A stretch of DNA of 13,353 nucleotides from an uncultured Granulosicoccaceae bacterium (GCA_937941555.1 CALDHJ010000043.1:1-13353); one strand, 5' to 3'. Shown: positions 1-7,455, counted from the first letter of the stretch. Made by a program: numbers and translations. The notes: generated from the sequence alone by a model not told the origin.

Positions 1-180
1 CACGCGTTCGCCTTCGATCTCCACCATGCAGGCGCGGCAATTGCCATCGGCGCGGTAACCGGGCTCTGGCGAATAACACAAGTGCGGAATCGACGTGCCA
101 TGGCGCTTGGCGACTTGCCACAGCGTTTCCCCTGCCTCAGCCTGAACCGTTTTGCCGTCGAGTGTGAATTCGATTGTCAT
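1..180 (-). CDS. fdhA: Formate dehydrogenase alpha (catalytic) subunit, N-terminal fragment
   Basis: Only the first 60 codons are in the window; the gene runs off the left edge. The visible part is a plant-type ferredoxin-like [2Fe-2S] domain. It begins MTIEFTLDGKTVQAEAGE and carries the cysteine pattern HLCY (Cys35), then NCRAC (Cys48, Cys51), ending in MVEIEGERV. This domain is the usual N-terminus of NAD-dependent Mo/W formate dehydrogenase alpha subunits, where it passes electrons from the formate site towards the diaphorase subunit. The ATG overlaps the fdhB stop as ATGA, which fixes the start and suggests translational coupling. A strong Shine-Dalgarno GGAGGT lies 6 bases upstream, inside fdhB. 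The ferredoxin domain alone could also belong to NuoG or a hydrogenase subunit. The fused NuoE-NuoF partner and the neighbouring fhs favour formate dehydrogenase. The bis-MGD catalytic domain is not visible. Confidence 0.85.
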   Translation of the reverse strand, partial: MTIEFTLDGKTVQAEAGETLWQVAKRHGTSIPHLCYSPEPGYRADGNCRACMVEIEGERV

Positions 181-1865
181 GCCAACACCTCCGGAAAGTG
201 CTTCATCACCGAAACCAACGGGTTCGGTGCCGCCTGGCCGAGACCGCAAATGGACGCGTCCATCATCACGGTCGCAAGATCCCGCAACGAGTCCCCATCC
301 CATTCGGGCTCGGACATCAGCGCCACCGCCTTCTCTGTGCCATTGCGACACGGTGTGCATTGGCCACAACTCTCTTCCATGAAGAATTTCATCAGGTTGA
401 GTGCCACGGCTTGCATATCGTCCTGATCACTCAGTATCACCACCGCGTGCGAGCCGACAAAGCAGCCCTCCTCCGCAAGCTTGCCGCCAAAATCGAGCGG
501 TACATCCGCCTTGGCGGCAGGCAGGATACCGCCCGAGGCCCCGCCCGGCAGATAGGCGACGAACTGATGGCCGTCCGCCATGCCGCCACAGTAGTCATCA
601 ATCAGGGACTGCGCTGTGATGCCGGCCGGCGCGAGTTTGACGCCGGGGTCGCGCACGCGGCCCGAGACCGAGTAGCTGCGAAACCCGGTGCTGCCGTTGG
701 TGCCCTGATCGGCAAACCACGCGGCACCGCGCTCGATGATCTCCGGCACCCAGTAGAGCGTTTCGATGTTGTTCACAAGTGTCGGCCGGCCGAATATCCC
801 GACCTGCGCCACGTAGGGTGGGCGGTGGCGAGGCAAGCCGCGCTTGCCCTCGATCGATTCGATCATCGCCGACTCTTCGCCGCAGATGTAGGCACCGGCG
901 CCGCGACGCAGATGAATGGTGGTGTGTGGTGACAGGCCTGCGGCTTCCACCGCTGCGATCTCGTCGGCGAGGATCTTGAGCACTGCCGGGTACTCATCAC
1001 GCATGTAGAGATAGACCGCCTCGGCCTCGACCACATGGGCCGCGATCAGCATGCCCTCGATGAACTGACACGGGTTGGATTCGAGATAGTGCCGGTCCTT
1101 GAAGGTGCCGGGCTCGCCCTCGTCGCCGTTCACGGCCATGAGCCGCGGCCCGGTTGTCTCGCGTACCAGTGACCATTTGCGACCGGTCGGGAATCCGGCG
1201 CCACCGAGGCCACGCAGGCCCGCGTCCGACAAGCCCGACACGATAGCGTCGGCGTCGAGCTCACCGCTCAAGCACTTTGCGAGGGTCCGGAAGCCACCCG
1301 CCGCGCGGTAGGCCTCGAGTGCCGTGTGCGACGGCATCTCGGGATGGCGCTCGCCACTCTCCACCACGGCGACCACCGATTCCGGTGTCGCGTTATCCAC
1401 ATGGCGGTGACCCACTTCCACCACCGGCGCGGACTGACAGCGGCCCATGCACGGCGCGTGCAACACCCGCACGGTGTCGTCGGTGCCGGCTTCGAGCGCA
1501 GTGTAGAGCTGCTCGGCACCCGCCAGCATGCAGCTGAGTGAGTCACAGACGCGAATGGTGGTTGCAGGGGGGCGCGCCTCGTCGTCGCCGACCACGTCAA
1601 AGTGGGCGTAGAAGGTTGCGACTTCATAGACTTCCGCCATCGGGATACGGTGGCGGTGCGCGAGGGCCACGAGCCGCGCCATCGGCAGGCAGCCCTCGGC
1701 GTCCTGGATGGCATGCAGGTGTTCAATGAGCTCGTCGCGCGCGAGCGCATCGCCGCCCAGCAATTCATCGAGCCATTCGAGGTCGGTCGGTTCGACGCCC
1801 CGCCCTTTCGGTTTGCCAAGGGCCTTGCGGCCGGATGATCGAAAGCGGTTTTCCTGGGCCGTCAT
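177..1865 (-). CDS. fdhB: NAD-dependent formate dehydrogenase beta subunit (NuoE-NuoF fusion)
   Basis: This 562-residue protein is the diaphorase part of a soluble formate dehydrogenase: it takes electrons from the alpha subunit and reduces NAD+ through FMN. The N-terminal third is a NuoE-like thioredoxin-fold [2Fe-2S] domain with Cys107, Cys112, Cys139 and Cys143 (CDSLSC and PCMGRC). The rest is NuoF-like. It has the FMN/NADH-binding motif GLGGAGFPTG at 219-228, NGDEGEPGTFKD just after it, GAGAYICGEESA, and a [4Fe-4S] motif SCGQCTPCR (Cys500, 503, 506) completed by Cys540. Separate gamma and beta subunits (FdsG, FdsB) are fused here, as in Methylobacterium FDH1 (Fdh1B, similar length). I chose the ATG at 1865, with AGGTAG 7 bases upstream. 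An in-frame TTG at 1928 would add 21 unconserved-looking residues. A NADH dehydrogenase or hydrogenase role is less likely given fdhA and fhs beside it. Confidence 0.88.
   Translation of the reverse strand: MTAQENRFRSSGRKALGKPKGRGVEPTDLEWLDELLGGDALARDELIEHLHAIQDAEGCLPMARLVALAHRHRIPMAEVYEVATFYAHFDVVGDDEARPPATTIRVCDSLSCMLAGAEQLYTALEAGTDDTVRVLHAPCMGRCQSAPVVEVGHRHVDNATPESVVAVVESGERHPEMPSHTALEAYRAAGGFRTLAKCLSGELDADAIVSGLSDAGLRGLGGAGFPTGRKWSLVRETTGPRLMAVNGDEGEPGTFKDRHYLESNPCQFIEGMLIAAHVVEAEAVYLYMRDEYPAVLKILADEIAAVEAAGLSPHTTIHLRRGAGAYICGEESAMIESIEGKRGLPRHRPPYVAQVGIFGRPTLVNNIETLYWVPEIIERGAAWFADQGTNGSTGFRSYSVSGRVRDPGVKLAPAGITAQSLIDDYCGGMADGHQFVAYLPGGASGGILPAAKADVPLDFGGKLAEEGCFVGSHAVVILSDQDDMQAVALNLMKFFMEESCGQCTPCRNGTEKAVALMSEPEWDGDSLRDLATVMMDASICGLGQAAPNPLVSVMKHFPEVLA
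187..192 (-). promoter_or_regulatory. Ribosome binding site of fdhA inside fdhB
   Basis: The minus strand reads GGAGGT, 6 bases before the fdhA ATG and within the last codons of fdhB. It supports the ATG at 180 as the start and efficient, probably coupled, translation. Confidence 0.7.
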
Positions 1866-2051
1866 GGGATGTCTACCTGTAAGCCTGTCGGTTTCGAGAT
1901 GCTGGGTTCCAGCCCCCGATTGCCTCAATAGTAGCTTGGTCCGCCGGGCCGTATGGAGCCCGGGCTCAAGCCGATTTCACTGCGCTCTGTGCACAAAACC
2001 CGCCGCGACCAGGCGGGCGGGCGGGTTGAGTTGCACCGTTCGAGACGGGCC
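1866..2051. other. Intergenic region between fhs and fdhB
   Basis: This 186-base gap holds the probable fhs terminator (1995-2027) and must hold any separate fdhBA promoter. A perfect 12-bp palindrome GAGCCCGGGCTC lies at 1956-1967, and a TACTAT hexamer on the minus strand (complement of 1932-1937) could be a -10 box. I found no convincing -35 partner, so no promoter is called. No gene is seen. Confidence 0.4.
1995..2027 (-). terminator. Probable intrinsic terminator after fhs
   Basis: On the minus strand an 8-bp stem is formed by AACCCGCC (2027-2020) and GGCGGGTT (2004-1997), with a 14-base loop. It continues into a TTTT run (1998-1995). It lies about 25 bases past the fhs stop. The 5' arm contains repeated GGGC units (plus-strand sense), so the pairing can slip register. 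It would separate fhs from fdhBA transcription. The U-tract is short, so confidence is moderate. Confidence 0.5.
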
Positions 2052-3731
2052 TCAGAACAAGCCCTGTACCTGGCCGTCGGCATCGAGGTGAATCGCCTCG
2101 GCCGCCGGTACGCGCGGCAAGCCGGGCATGGTCATGATGTCACCGGCAATGGCGACAATGAAACCCGCGCCGGCAGACAGGCGCACTTCACGGATGTTGA
2201 CGCTGTGTCCTTCCGGCGCACCTTTGAGGTCGGGGTTGGTCGAGAATGAATACTGCGTCTTGGCCATGCAGACCGGCAGATCGCCGTAGCCGTCTGCTTC
2301 CCAGTCGGCGAGCTGTTTGTGCACCTTGGCGTCGGCTGTGACGTCTTCTGCACGGTAGATCTCGGTGCACACGGTCTTGATCTTGTCGAACAGCGGCATG
2401 TCATCGGGGTAGATGGGCGAGAAGCTGCTGGTGTCAGCAGCATCGACCACCTCGACCACGTGGCGCGCGAGTTCTTCGGTGCCGGCACCGCCGTTGGCCC
2501 AGTGGGACGCGACAATGGCTTTTGCGCCGAGCGATTCAGCGACCTTGGAGACGGCTGCGAGTTCGGCGTCGGTGTCGTTGATGAACTGGTTGATGGCGAC
2601 GATCGGGGTCACGCCGAATTTCTTCACGTTCTCGAGGTGACGCGCGAGGTTCGAGCAACCGGCCTCGACCGCGGCGACGTTCTCGTCCCCGAGGTCACCC
2701 TTGGCCACGCCGCCGTGCATCTTGAGTGCGCGCACCGTTGCGACCAGCACCACGGCAGACGGCGCGAGGCCCGCCTTGCGGCACTTGATGTCGAAGAACT
2801 TCTCGGCGCCAAGGTCGGCGCCGAAGCCGGCTTCGGTGACCACGTAGTCAGCGAGTTTGAGCGCAGTCTTGGTCGCGGACACCGAGTTGCAGCCGTGTGC
2901 GATGTTGGCAAACGGGCCGCCGTGGATGAAGGCCGGGTTGTTTTCGAGCGTCTGCACGAGGTTCGGCATCAACGCATCTTTAAGGAGTACCGCCATGGCG
3001 CTGTGCGCCTTGATGTCGCGGGCACAGACCGCTTTGCGCTCACGCGTGTAGCCGACCACGATCTTGCCGATGCGGTCGGTCAGGTCGTCGAGGTCTTTGG
3101 CCAGACAGAAGATCGCCATGATCTCGGAGGCCACCGTGATGTCGAATCCGTCTTCGCGCGCGAAGCCGTTCGAGACGCCACCGAGACTGGACGTGATCTG
3201 GCGCAGCGAACGGTCGTTCATGTCGACCACGCGGCGGAAGGCGATGCGGCGGGTGTCGAGTGCGTTGGCGTTGCCCCAGTAGACGTGGTTGTCGATCATC
3301 GCCGAGAGCAGGTTGTGGGCAATGCCGATTGCGTGGAAGTCACCGGTGAAGTGCAAGTTGATGTCTTCCATCGGCACCACTTGCGCGTAGCCGCCACCGG
3401 CTGCCCCACCCTTCATGCCGAAACACGGACCAAGCGACGGCTCGCGCAGGCAGACCGTGGCGCGCTTGCCGATGCGGTTCAGGCCATCGCCGAGACCGAC
3501 TGTTGTCGTCGTCTTGCCCTCGCCCGCCGGGGTCGGCGAAATCGCAGTCACCAGAATCAACTTGCCGTCCGGGCGATCGGCCAGCGAATTGATGAAGTCG
3601 TAGGAGATCTTGGCCTTGTGCGGACCGTATTGCAGGAGCTGGTCAGCCGGAATGTCAAGTTTGGCGCCGACCTCGGTGATCGGGTTCATTGACGCTTCGC
3701 GAGCAATTTCGATATCGGATTTCACGGCCAT
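2052..3731 (-). CDS. fhs: Formate-tetrahydrofolate ligase
   Basis: This 559-residue protein catalyses ATP + formate + tetrahydrofolate to 10-formyl-THF + ADP + phosphate, reversibly, in the cytoplasm. It matches the usual family length of about 556. The N-terminus DIEIAREA is typical. The ATP-binding loop PTPAGEGKT is at 66-74, followed by the family signature [19 protein letters not shown] from residue 96. Later motifs such as [24 protein letters not shown] and AGAGF near the C-terminus fit the family throughout. I chose the ATG at 3731; a longer reading back to 3827 would add 32 residues absent from the family. The Shine-Dalgarno is weak (GGA, 10 bases upstream). The gene runs in the same direction as fdhBA but is separated from it by a probable terminator. 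With formate dehydrogenase it links the folate C1 pool to formate and CO2. Which direction dominates in vivo cannot be read from sequence. Confidence 0.97.
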   Translation of the reverse strand: MAVKSDIEIAREASMNPITEVGAKLDIPADQLLQYGPHKAKISYDFINSLADRPDGKLILVTAISPTPAGEGKTTTTVGLGDGLNRIGKRATVCLREPSLGPCFGMKGGAAGGGYAQVVPMEDINLHFTGDFHAIGIAHNLLSAMIDNHVYWGNANALDTRRIAFRRVVDMNDRSLRQITSSLGGVSNGFAREDGFDITVASEIMAIFCLAKDLDDLTDRIGKIVVGYTRERKAVCARDIKAHSAMAVLLKDALMPNLVQTLENNPAFIHGGPFANIAHGCNSVSATKTALKLADYVVTEAGFGADLGAEKFFDIKCRKAGLAPSAVVLVATVRALKMHGGVAKGDLGDENVAAVEAGCSNLARHLENVKKFGVTPIVAINQFINDTDAELAAVSKVAESLGAKAIVASHWANGGAGTEELARHVVEVVDAADTSSFSPIYPDDMPLFDKIKTVCTEIYRAEDVTADAKVHKQLADWEADGYGDLPVCMAKTQYSFSTNPDLKGAPEGHSVNIREVRLSAGAGFIVAIAGDIMTMPGLPRVPAAEAIHLDADGQVQGLF

Positions 3732-4018
3732 TTGATGTGGGTCCAGCGTGGGCGCGCGGTGACAGCGCAGGGTGGTAAGGGAAAGCACGTGGGGCGGCAC
3801 CGATAGATGCGCGTGAAACCAATTCACCCACGTTTACCGGCGCGCTCGTTGCGCCCAGAGTGGGCGCGATTGTGGGCGCACGCTGTGCCGCCGACTTTTC
3901 CCCTAGCGCCTGTTAATCGCCTGAAATGGACAGTTTGCGACATCCGGGTGACGCTGGCAGACCATTGGCCACCCGGCGAAGCCCGAGATCTCCAGCTGGG
4001 ACGGGCTTGCGACGCGCG
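3732..4018. other. Structured intergenic region upstream of fhs
   Basis: This 287-base region lies between the DUF533 stop and the fhs start (same direction) and is rich in exact inverted repeats. GCGCCCA at 3851-3857 can pair with TGGGCGC at 3861-3867 (3-base loop) or with a second TGGGCGC at 3873-3879; a third TGGGCGC copy lies at 3749-3755. ACGTGGG at 3787-3793 pairs with CCCACGT at 3827-3833, enclosing a smaller stem GTGAA/TTCAC (3813-3817/3823-3827). The fhs promoter must lie here, but I cannot assign -35/-10 boxes. I do not recognise a known riboswitch consensus (glycine, THF or SAM classes). High GC makes some chance pairing expected. Confidence 0.45.
3944..4008 (-). terminator. Tandem hairpins after the DUF533 gene (possible terminator)
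   Basis: Two perfect 7-bp inverted repeats follow the DUF533 stop on the minus strand. One is AAGCCCG/CGGGCTT (3979-3985 with 4002-4008), with a CCAGCTGG palindrome in its loop. The other is CCGGGTG/CACCCGG (3944-3950 with 3970-3976). Neither is followed by a clear U-tract, so this is at best a weak or factor-assisted terminator. It could also be mRNA 3'-end protection. Confidence 0.3.
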
Positions 4019-4756
4019 TTATCCGCCTTTGCCGCGGTCGTACAGCTCCTGCAACAGGCCGTCCGGCAGGGCCAGCGCGCGCGCCAGCTCGTCGAGCCAG
4101 GCTCTCTCCAAAAAGTTGTCGAGGTCGATCACGGTGAGCGAAGCGAGGTAGATTTCAGCCGCCTCTTCCATATCGGTCACCCCGTCGGCAACGTCATTGG
4201 GCTCTAGCGGCTTCTTCAACTCCGCCTGCAGCACGGCCACGGCGTCCGCAGGCAGATCGAGGTCCTTGAGGCGCTCTTCGATTCGGCGCTGCTCCTCGTC
4301 GTCGACATGGCCATCCGCACGGGCCGCCGCCAGCATCGCGCGAAGCAACCGCATGCTGCGGGCGTCTGCCGCGTCACCGGTGAGGGTATCGACCGGCGTG
4401 GGTGCCGCCATCGCGGCCTGCGGTGCAGCGGCGCCACTCGCCTGCTGCTTGCTTTGCCAGTTGTTCCACGCCTTCCAGGCCACACCGCCAATCGCGGCCA
4501 CACTGCCGAGTTTGAGCGCGGTGCCGGTCAGTTTGCGGCCACCGCCAGTGCCCAACAGAAGCGCCAGCACACCCGCGGCAGCGGCACCCTTGCCGAGATT
4601 GGACAAGGCGGCGTCACGTTCCGGACCGGACTCCGGCAGATCGAAGACACGCCCGGCCGCCTCGCTGCCCTTGCTGGTCACATCCTGGCCAAGCTCGCGT
4701 CCAGCGCCGAGCAATTCGTCCAAAAGGGTCTTGGTGTCCACGTCAACTTCTCCCAT
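4019..4756 (-). CDS. DUF533 (YebE-like) TerB-fold membrane-associated protein
   Basis: This 245-residue protein has the DUF533 layout. A short N-terminal helix (DTKTLLDELLGAGREL) is followed by a Gly/Ala-rich hydrophobic stretch (about 55-70, GKGAAAAGVLALLLGTGGG) and a second hydrophobic segment (about 83-97, GSVAAIGGVAWKAWNNW). An Ala/Pro/Gln linker follows, then a C-terminal acidic TerB-like helical domain (about 133-240). That domain contains RLLRAMLAAARADGHVDDEE, the typical metal-binding-like motif of TerB folds. E. coli YebE belongs to this family and is an inner-membrane protein of unknown role. I chose the ATG at 4756. An open frame continues back to 5023, but that extension overlaps the divergent hydrolase gene and reads as low-complexity Arg/Cys-rich shadow. 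No good Shine-Dalgarno is seen before this ATG; a possible -10 box lies very close (see the promoter entry). The biochemical function is unknown. Confidence 0.8.
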   Translation of the reverse strand: MGEVDVDTKTLLDELLGAGRELGQDVTSKGSEAAGRVFDLPESGPERDAALSNLGKGAAAAGVLALLLGTGGGRKLTGTALKLGSVAAIGGVAWKAWNNWQSKQQASGAAAPQAAMAAPTPVDTLTGDAADARSMRLLRAMLAAARADGHVDDEEQRRIEERLKDLDLPADAVAVLQAELKKPLEPNDVADGVTDMEEAAEIYLASLTVIDLDNFLERAWLDELARALALPDGLLQELYDRGKGG

Positions 4757-4768
4757 AGTGCAGCGCGT

Positions 4769-4799
4769 ATCATACGGGGGACGCACCCCAAACTCACAA
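4769..4799 (-). promoter_or_regulatory. Candidate promoter of the DUF533 gene
   Basis: On the minus strand, TATGAT (4774-4769), one mismatch from the sigma70 -10 consensus, is preceded 19 bases upstream by TTGTGA (4799-4794), four of six matches to the -35 consensus. Initiation about 7 bases past the -10 would leave a leader of only about 5-6 bases before the ATG at 4756. That is consistent with the missing Shine-Dalgarno. The 19-base spacer is long, so this is tentative. Confidence 0.3.
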
Positions 4800-4836
4800 C
4801 GACGTTGCCGACAAAAGAGTCCGTTCGGGAGGCCAC

Positions 4837-6681
4837 ATGCCATCAAAAACCATCTACCTGCTGTCCGACGGCACAGGCAACAGTGCCGCATCGTCCCACC
4901 GCAGCAACGTGTGGAGGTTTTATCAGGCCCTGAAGCTCGGCCGCAGCAGCGACCAACTGGCGTTCTACGACGACGGTGTCGGCACCTCGAAATTCCCCCT
5001 GACGCGCGCTCTCGGCGGTGCATTCGGCATCGGCCTGAGCCAGAACGTGCAGGAACTCTATGCGGCGCTGTGCCTGAAATACCGGCCCGGCGACCGCATT
5101 GCGATGGTCGGATTCAGTCGCGGCGCCTACACCGTCCGACTGCTGGCGGCACTGATCTGCAAGCTTGGCATCGTGCCCCTCGCCGACAACGACGATATGC
5201 ACACATGCGAGCGCGCCTCGCCAGACAACTGGGCCCACCTGCCACAAGACCGCGCCGGGCGCGCCCAGGCCATCGCGCGCGCAGCGTGGCGAACCTACCG
5301 CTACCGCTCGCACTGGCGCGAGGAAGACCGGCCCGCCGGCGAGTGGCCGAAAGGTCCGCTGGTCAGCCTGGTCTTTCACCAATACACCCAAACAAGATTC
5401 CGCGAGCGCTACCTTGCCGGAGCAAGCGAGAGCTACCGTGCACCGGAAATCAGCTTTCTCGGGGTGTGGGATACCGTCGCCGCCTACGGCTTGCCAATCG
5501 ACGAACTGGCACTGGCAGTCAATCGCCTGGTGACACCGTTGCGTTTCGGCGATCACGATCTCAATCCCCGCGTGCGCTGCGCCAGGCACGCCCTCGCGCT
5601 GGATGAAGCCCGGCAGACCTTCAAGCCACTGATCTGGAACGAGCTCTCGACCGAGCGTCACCCGAATGTAAAGCAAGTGTGGTTTGCCGGCGTCCACGCC
5701 GACCTCGGCGGTGGCTACCCCGATGACGCACTCGCCAATCAGGCGCTCGACTGGATGATCGAAGAGTGCAAACAAGCTGCCATCGATCAGGGCTACGAGG
5801 CCCGGTTCAAGGAGAGCGCCTTGAACACGATTCGCGAGATCGCGCGCTACGACGGCCCCATGCACAACAGCCGTCGAGGTCTGGCGGCACTCTACCGCTA
5901 CAAGCCGCGCAACATCCACGCGCTCTGCCAACAGGACGTCCACGACAGTGTGGACCTGGTCACGGTCAAAACCGATTCGGTCATCATCCACCACTCGGCC
6001 GTCAACCGCTTTCTCGCCTACCACGACGGCTACGCGCCAGCGGCGCTCGTGAAACCCTGGGGCCATCCCTACACGGAGCAACTGCCGTTGCGCATCGACG
6101 CACTCGGCCCGACTGCGCGCAAAGGCGATCTGTACCAGTCTATCAACCTGCACACCAAGGCACGCCAGCGCATCCAGGAAAACATCGTGCTGCGCCAGAT
6201 CAGCCACAACATCAGCGTGGTTGCGTTGACCGTGCTGGCGGTATGCGCGTGCATCATTCTCGTCGACCAGTGGTGCACGCGCTCACTCAACCACTCGTCG
6301 ATGCCCGAGTTCATCGGCATGATCGTGTCGGGCCTGGCATGTTCTGCAAGCCAGATGTGGTCGGTGAGACTGAACAAGCGCGGGCAGATACTCGCGGACT
6401 TCGTACTCGCCCCCACTCGCACCGAGAGTGAACGTGTGGCGTCGGCCGCGGCCGCCGGCATCTTCAAACAGTCACGCGCCGAGGGGTTCGCGATGTCACT
6501 GCTGGGCCTCGCGCCGGCCCGCAAGCCCTATGTGCGCTTCGTCAACTTCTGGCTGCCCTGGATTCTCGTGCCCGGGGTCACCCTCCTGATCGGCTGGCTC
6601 CTCGTGCGCAGCGCCATCGCCGCCTACGGTGCATTCGAATCCGTTACCGCATCCCTGTGTCTGGTTGCGCCCTGCCTGTGA
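4837..6681 (+). CDS. DUF2235 alpha/beta-hydrolase with C-terminal membrane region
   Basis: This 614-residue protein belongs to the DUF2235 (T6SS phospholipase-like, Tle1-related) hydrolase family. It opens with the family N-terminus YLLSDGTGNS (about 7-16). It has the nucleophile-elbow motif GFSRGAYT at 92-99 (likely nucleophile Ser94), a conserved GVWDTVAAYG (Asp212) and VHADLGGGYPDD around 286-297, with His287 the likely catalytic His. The last third holds hydrophobic segments at about 459-477, 489-506 and 571-593, so the enzyme is probably anchored in the membrane rather than free. There is no signal peptide. The ATG at 4837 has GGGAGG 4 bases upstream. The gene is divergent from DUF533, about 80 bases away, and ends 20 bases from the convergent TetR gene. 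Family members include secreted phospholipase effectors, but no T6SS or VgrG gene is visible, so lipase or esterase activity is inference and the substrate is unknown. Confidence 0.85.
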   Translation: MPSKTIYLLSDGTGNSAASSHRSNVWRFYQALKLGRSSDQLAFYDDGVGTSKFPLTRALGGAFGIGLSQNVQELYAALCLKYRPGDRIAMVGFSRGAYTVRLLAALICKLGIVPLADNDDMHTCERASPDNWAHLPQDRAGRAQAIARAAWRTYRYRSHWREEDRPAGEWPKGPLVSLVFHQYTQTRFRERYLAGASESYRAPEISFLGVWDTVAAYGLPIDELALAVNRLVTPLRFGDHDLNPRVRCARHALALDEARQTFKPLIWNELSTERHPNVKQVWFAGVHADLGGGYPDDALANQALDWMIEECKQAAIDQGYEARFKESALNTIREIARYDGPMHNSRRGLAALYRYKPRNIHALCQQDVHDSVDLVTVKTDSVIIHHSAVNRFLAYHDGYAPAALVKPWGHPYTEQLPLRIDALGPTARKGDLYQSINLHTKARQRIQENIVLRQISHNISVVALTVLAVCACIILVDQWCTRSLNHSSMPEFIGMIVSGLACSASQMWSVRLNKRGQILADFVLAPTRTESERVASAAAAGIFKQSRAEGFAMSLLGLAPARKPYVRFVNFWLPWILVPGVTLLIGWLLVRSAIAAYGAFESVTASLCLVAPCL

Positions 6682-6701
6682 CCGCGACAGGCCGAGCCCG
6701 A

Positions 6702-7373
6702 TCAACCGACCGCATTACCCGAATCGACATACCGTTTGAGCAAGACTTTCAGACCTGCCCGCAAGGTCTGATCGCGTGTCTTGTAGACGTGGTAGTCGTT
6801 GAGCAGATCGTTCTGCAATACCCCCACGACAGCCTGAAAACAGAAACTCAGGTCATTGCCTGAAACATCGCAATCCTCGCGATCGAGAAAACCCGCGTGC
6901 AGGTTGCGAACGATTTTCCGCGCCGATTGCCGCATGGGCTCCCACGGGTCTTCGGGGTCCAGGATGCGCAACAGCGCCTCGCGCAAGACCCCGCGCCAGC
7001 GAGCTGTGAAGATGTCGGTCATGAGGTCGACGAGTTCATCCAGCCCCGCTTCCAAAGGACGCGAGCGCAGATATTCCGCTGAAAAGCGCGCTTCAACCAT
7101 CACATTGGAGTTGTCGACCGTGGTGGCACAGAGTGCCCTGAAAAAAGCGTCCTTGTCCGTAAACCGCGCGTAAAAGCCCCCCACTGACTGGCCACAACGC
7201 TCAGTCAACTCAGAGACCGACAACGCGTCGAAGCGTTTTGTGTTCAGCGCCAGCATCCCGCCTTCAATGAGTGCATTGCGCGCGACAAGACTGCGCTGCT
7301 GGCGAACATCGACAACACCGGGCACACCGCTGAAGGCATCGAGATGGGTGAGTGGGGTTTTCATGGCATCCAT
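6702..7373 (-). CDS. TetR/AcrR-family transcriptional regulator
   Basis: This 223-residue protein has an N-terminal TetR helix-turn-helix region at about 29-78. It contains LSVSELTERCGQSVGGFYAR followed by FTDKDAFFRALC, the usual 'valid-regulator-grows-where-the-effector-is' pattern (xxFYxxFxxKxxLF). The C-terminal two thirds is a helical ligand and dimerisation domain not related to any subclass I recognise. The family binds short palindromes near its own or adjacent promoters and usually represses until a ligand binds. The gene is divergent from the TRAP-sulfatase operon, 133 bases away. An inverted repeat over the operon's -35 box is the likely operator. The ATG at 7373 has AGGGT 7 bases upstream; a second in-frame ATG three codons later (7364) has a poorer upstream context. 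Regulation of the transporter operon by this protein is inferred from position. Confidence 0.88.
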   Translation of the reverse strand: MDAMKTPLTHLDAFSGVPGVVDVRQQRSLVARNALIEGGMLALNTKRFDALSVSELTERCGQSVGGFYARFTDKDAFFRALCATTVDNSNVMVEARFSAEYLRSRPLEAGLDELVDLMTDIFTARWRGVLREALLRILDPEDPWEPMRQSARKIVRNLHAGFLDREDCDVSGNDLSFCFQAVVGVLQNDLLNDYHVYKTRDQTLRAGLKVLLKRYVDSGNAVG

Positions 7374-7418
7374 CGCATCGACCCTACGGGATTGGCTCGA
7401 CAGCGGTCAAGACGAATG

Positions 7419-7432
7419 CGAATCTCTATTCG
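7419..7432. repeat. Small inverted repeat in the tetR-dctP intergenic region
   Basis: The sequence CGAAT-CTCT-ATTCG is a perfect 5-bp dyad with a 4-base spacer. It abuts the larger dyad at 7431-7455 and could be part of a compound regulator site. An extra CGAAT half-copy lies at 7413-7417. It is short enough to be chance. Confidence 0.3.
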
Positions 7433-7455
7433 GCTTTATTGACAATTACAAGCCG
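7431..7455. promoter_or_regulatory. Candidate TetR-family operator over the dctP promoter
   Basis: CGGCTT (7431-7436) and AAGCCG (7450-7455) form a perfect 6-bp inverted repeat with 13 bases between. Inside is a second dyad ATTG-A-CAAT (7438-7446), its centre displaced by one base. The whole 25-bp element covers the TTGACA -35 box of the TRAP operon, so a bound repressor would block RNA polymerase. Assignment to the adjacent TetR protein is inference. Confidence 0.5.

Noticed and set aside
1956..1967. The GAGCCCGGGCTC palindrome as an operator for fdhBA
   Set aside because: Twelve-base GC palindromes are common in such DNA, and no regulator or matching second copy is nearby.
2319..3692. A 457-codon open frame on the plus strand opposite fhs
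   Set aside because: It is antisense to the clear fhs gene. Its product is His/Val/Asp-rich with no domain, as expected from the complement of GC-rich coding DNA.
3732..4018. A known riboswitch (THF, glycine or SAM) upstream of fhs
   Set aside because: I could not match any conserved core of these classes. Only unassigned inverted repeats are seen.
4757..5023. A longer N-terminus for the DUF533 protein
   Set aside because: The added 89 residues are Arg/Cys-rich, unlike the family, and lie over the divergent hydrolase start. The family start fits the ATG at 4756.
4197..5606. A 469-codon plus-strand frame bridging the DUF533 and DUF2235 genes
   Set aside because: It is antisense to DUF533 and then out of frame with the hydrolase. 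It is Arg/Pro/Ser-rich with no domain, a typical high-GC shadow.
4843..6207. A 454-codon open frame on the minus strand opposite the DUF2235 gene
   Set aside because: The plus strand carries convincing hydrolase motifs. The antisense product has no recognisable domain, no good ribosome site and shadow-like composition.
4837..6681. The DUF2235 protein as a type VI secretion effector
   Set aside because: No VgrG, PAAR, Hcp or immunity-like gene is in the window, and the C-terminal membrane helices fit an anchored enzyme better than a translocated one.
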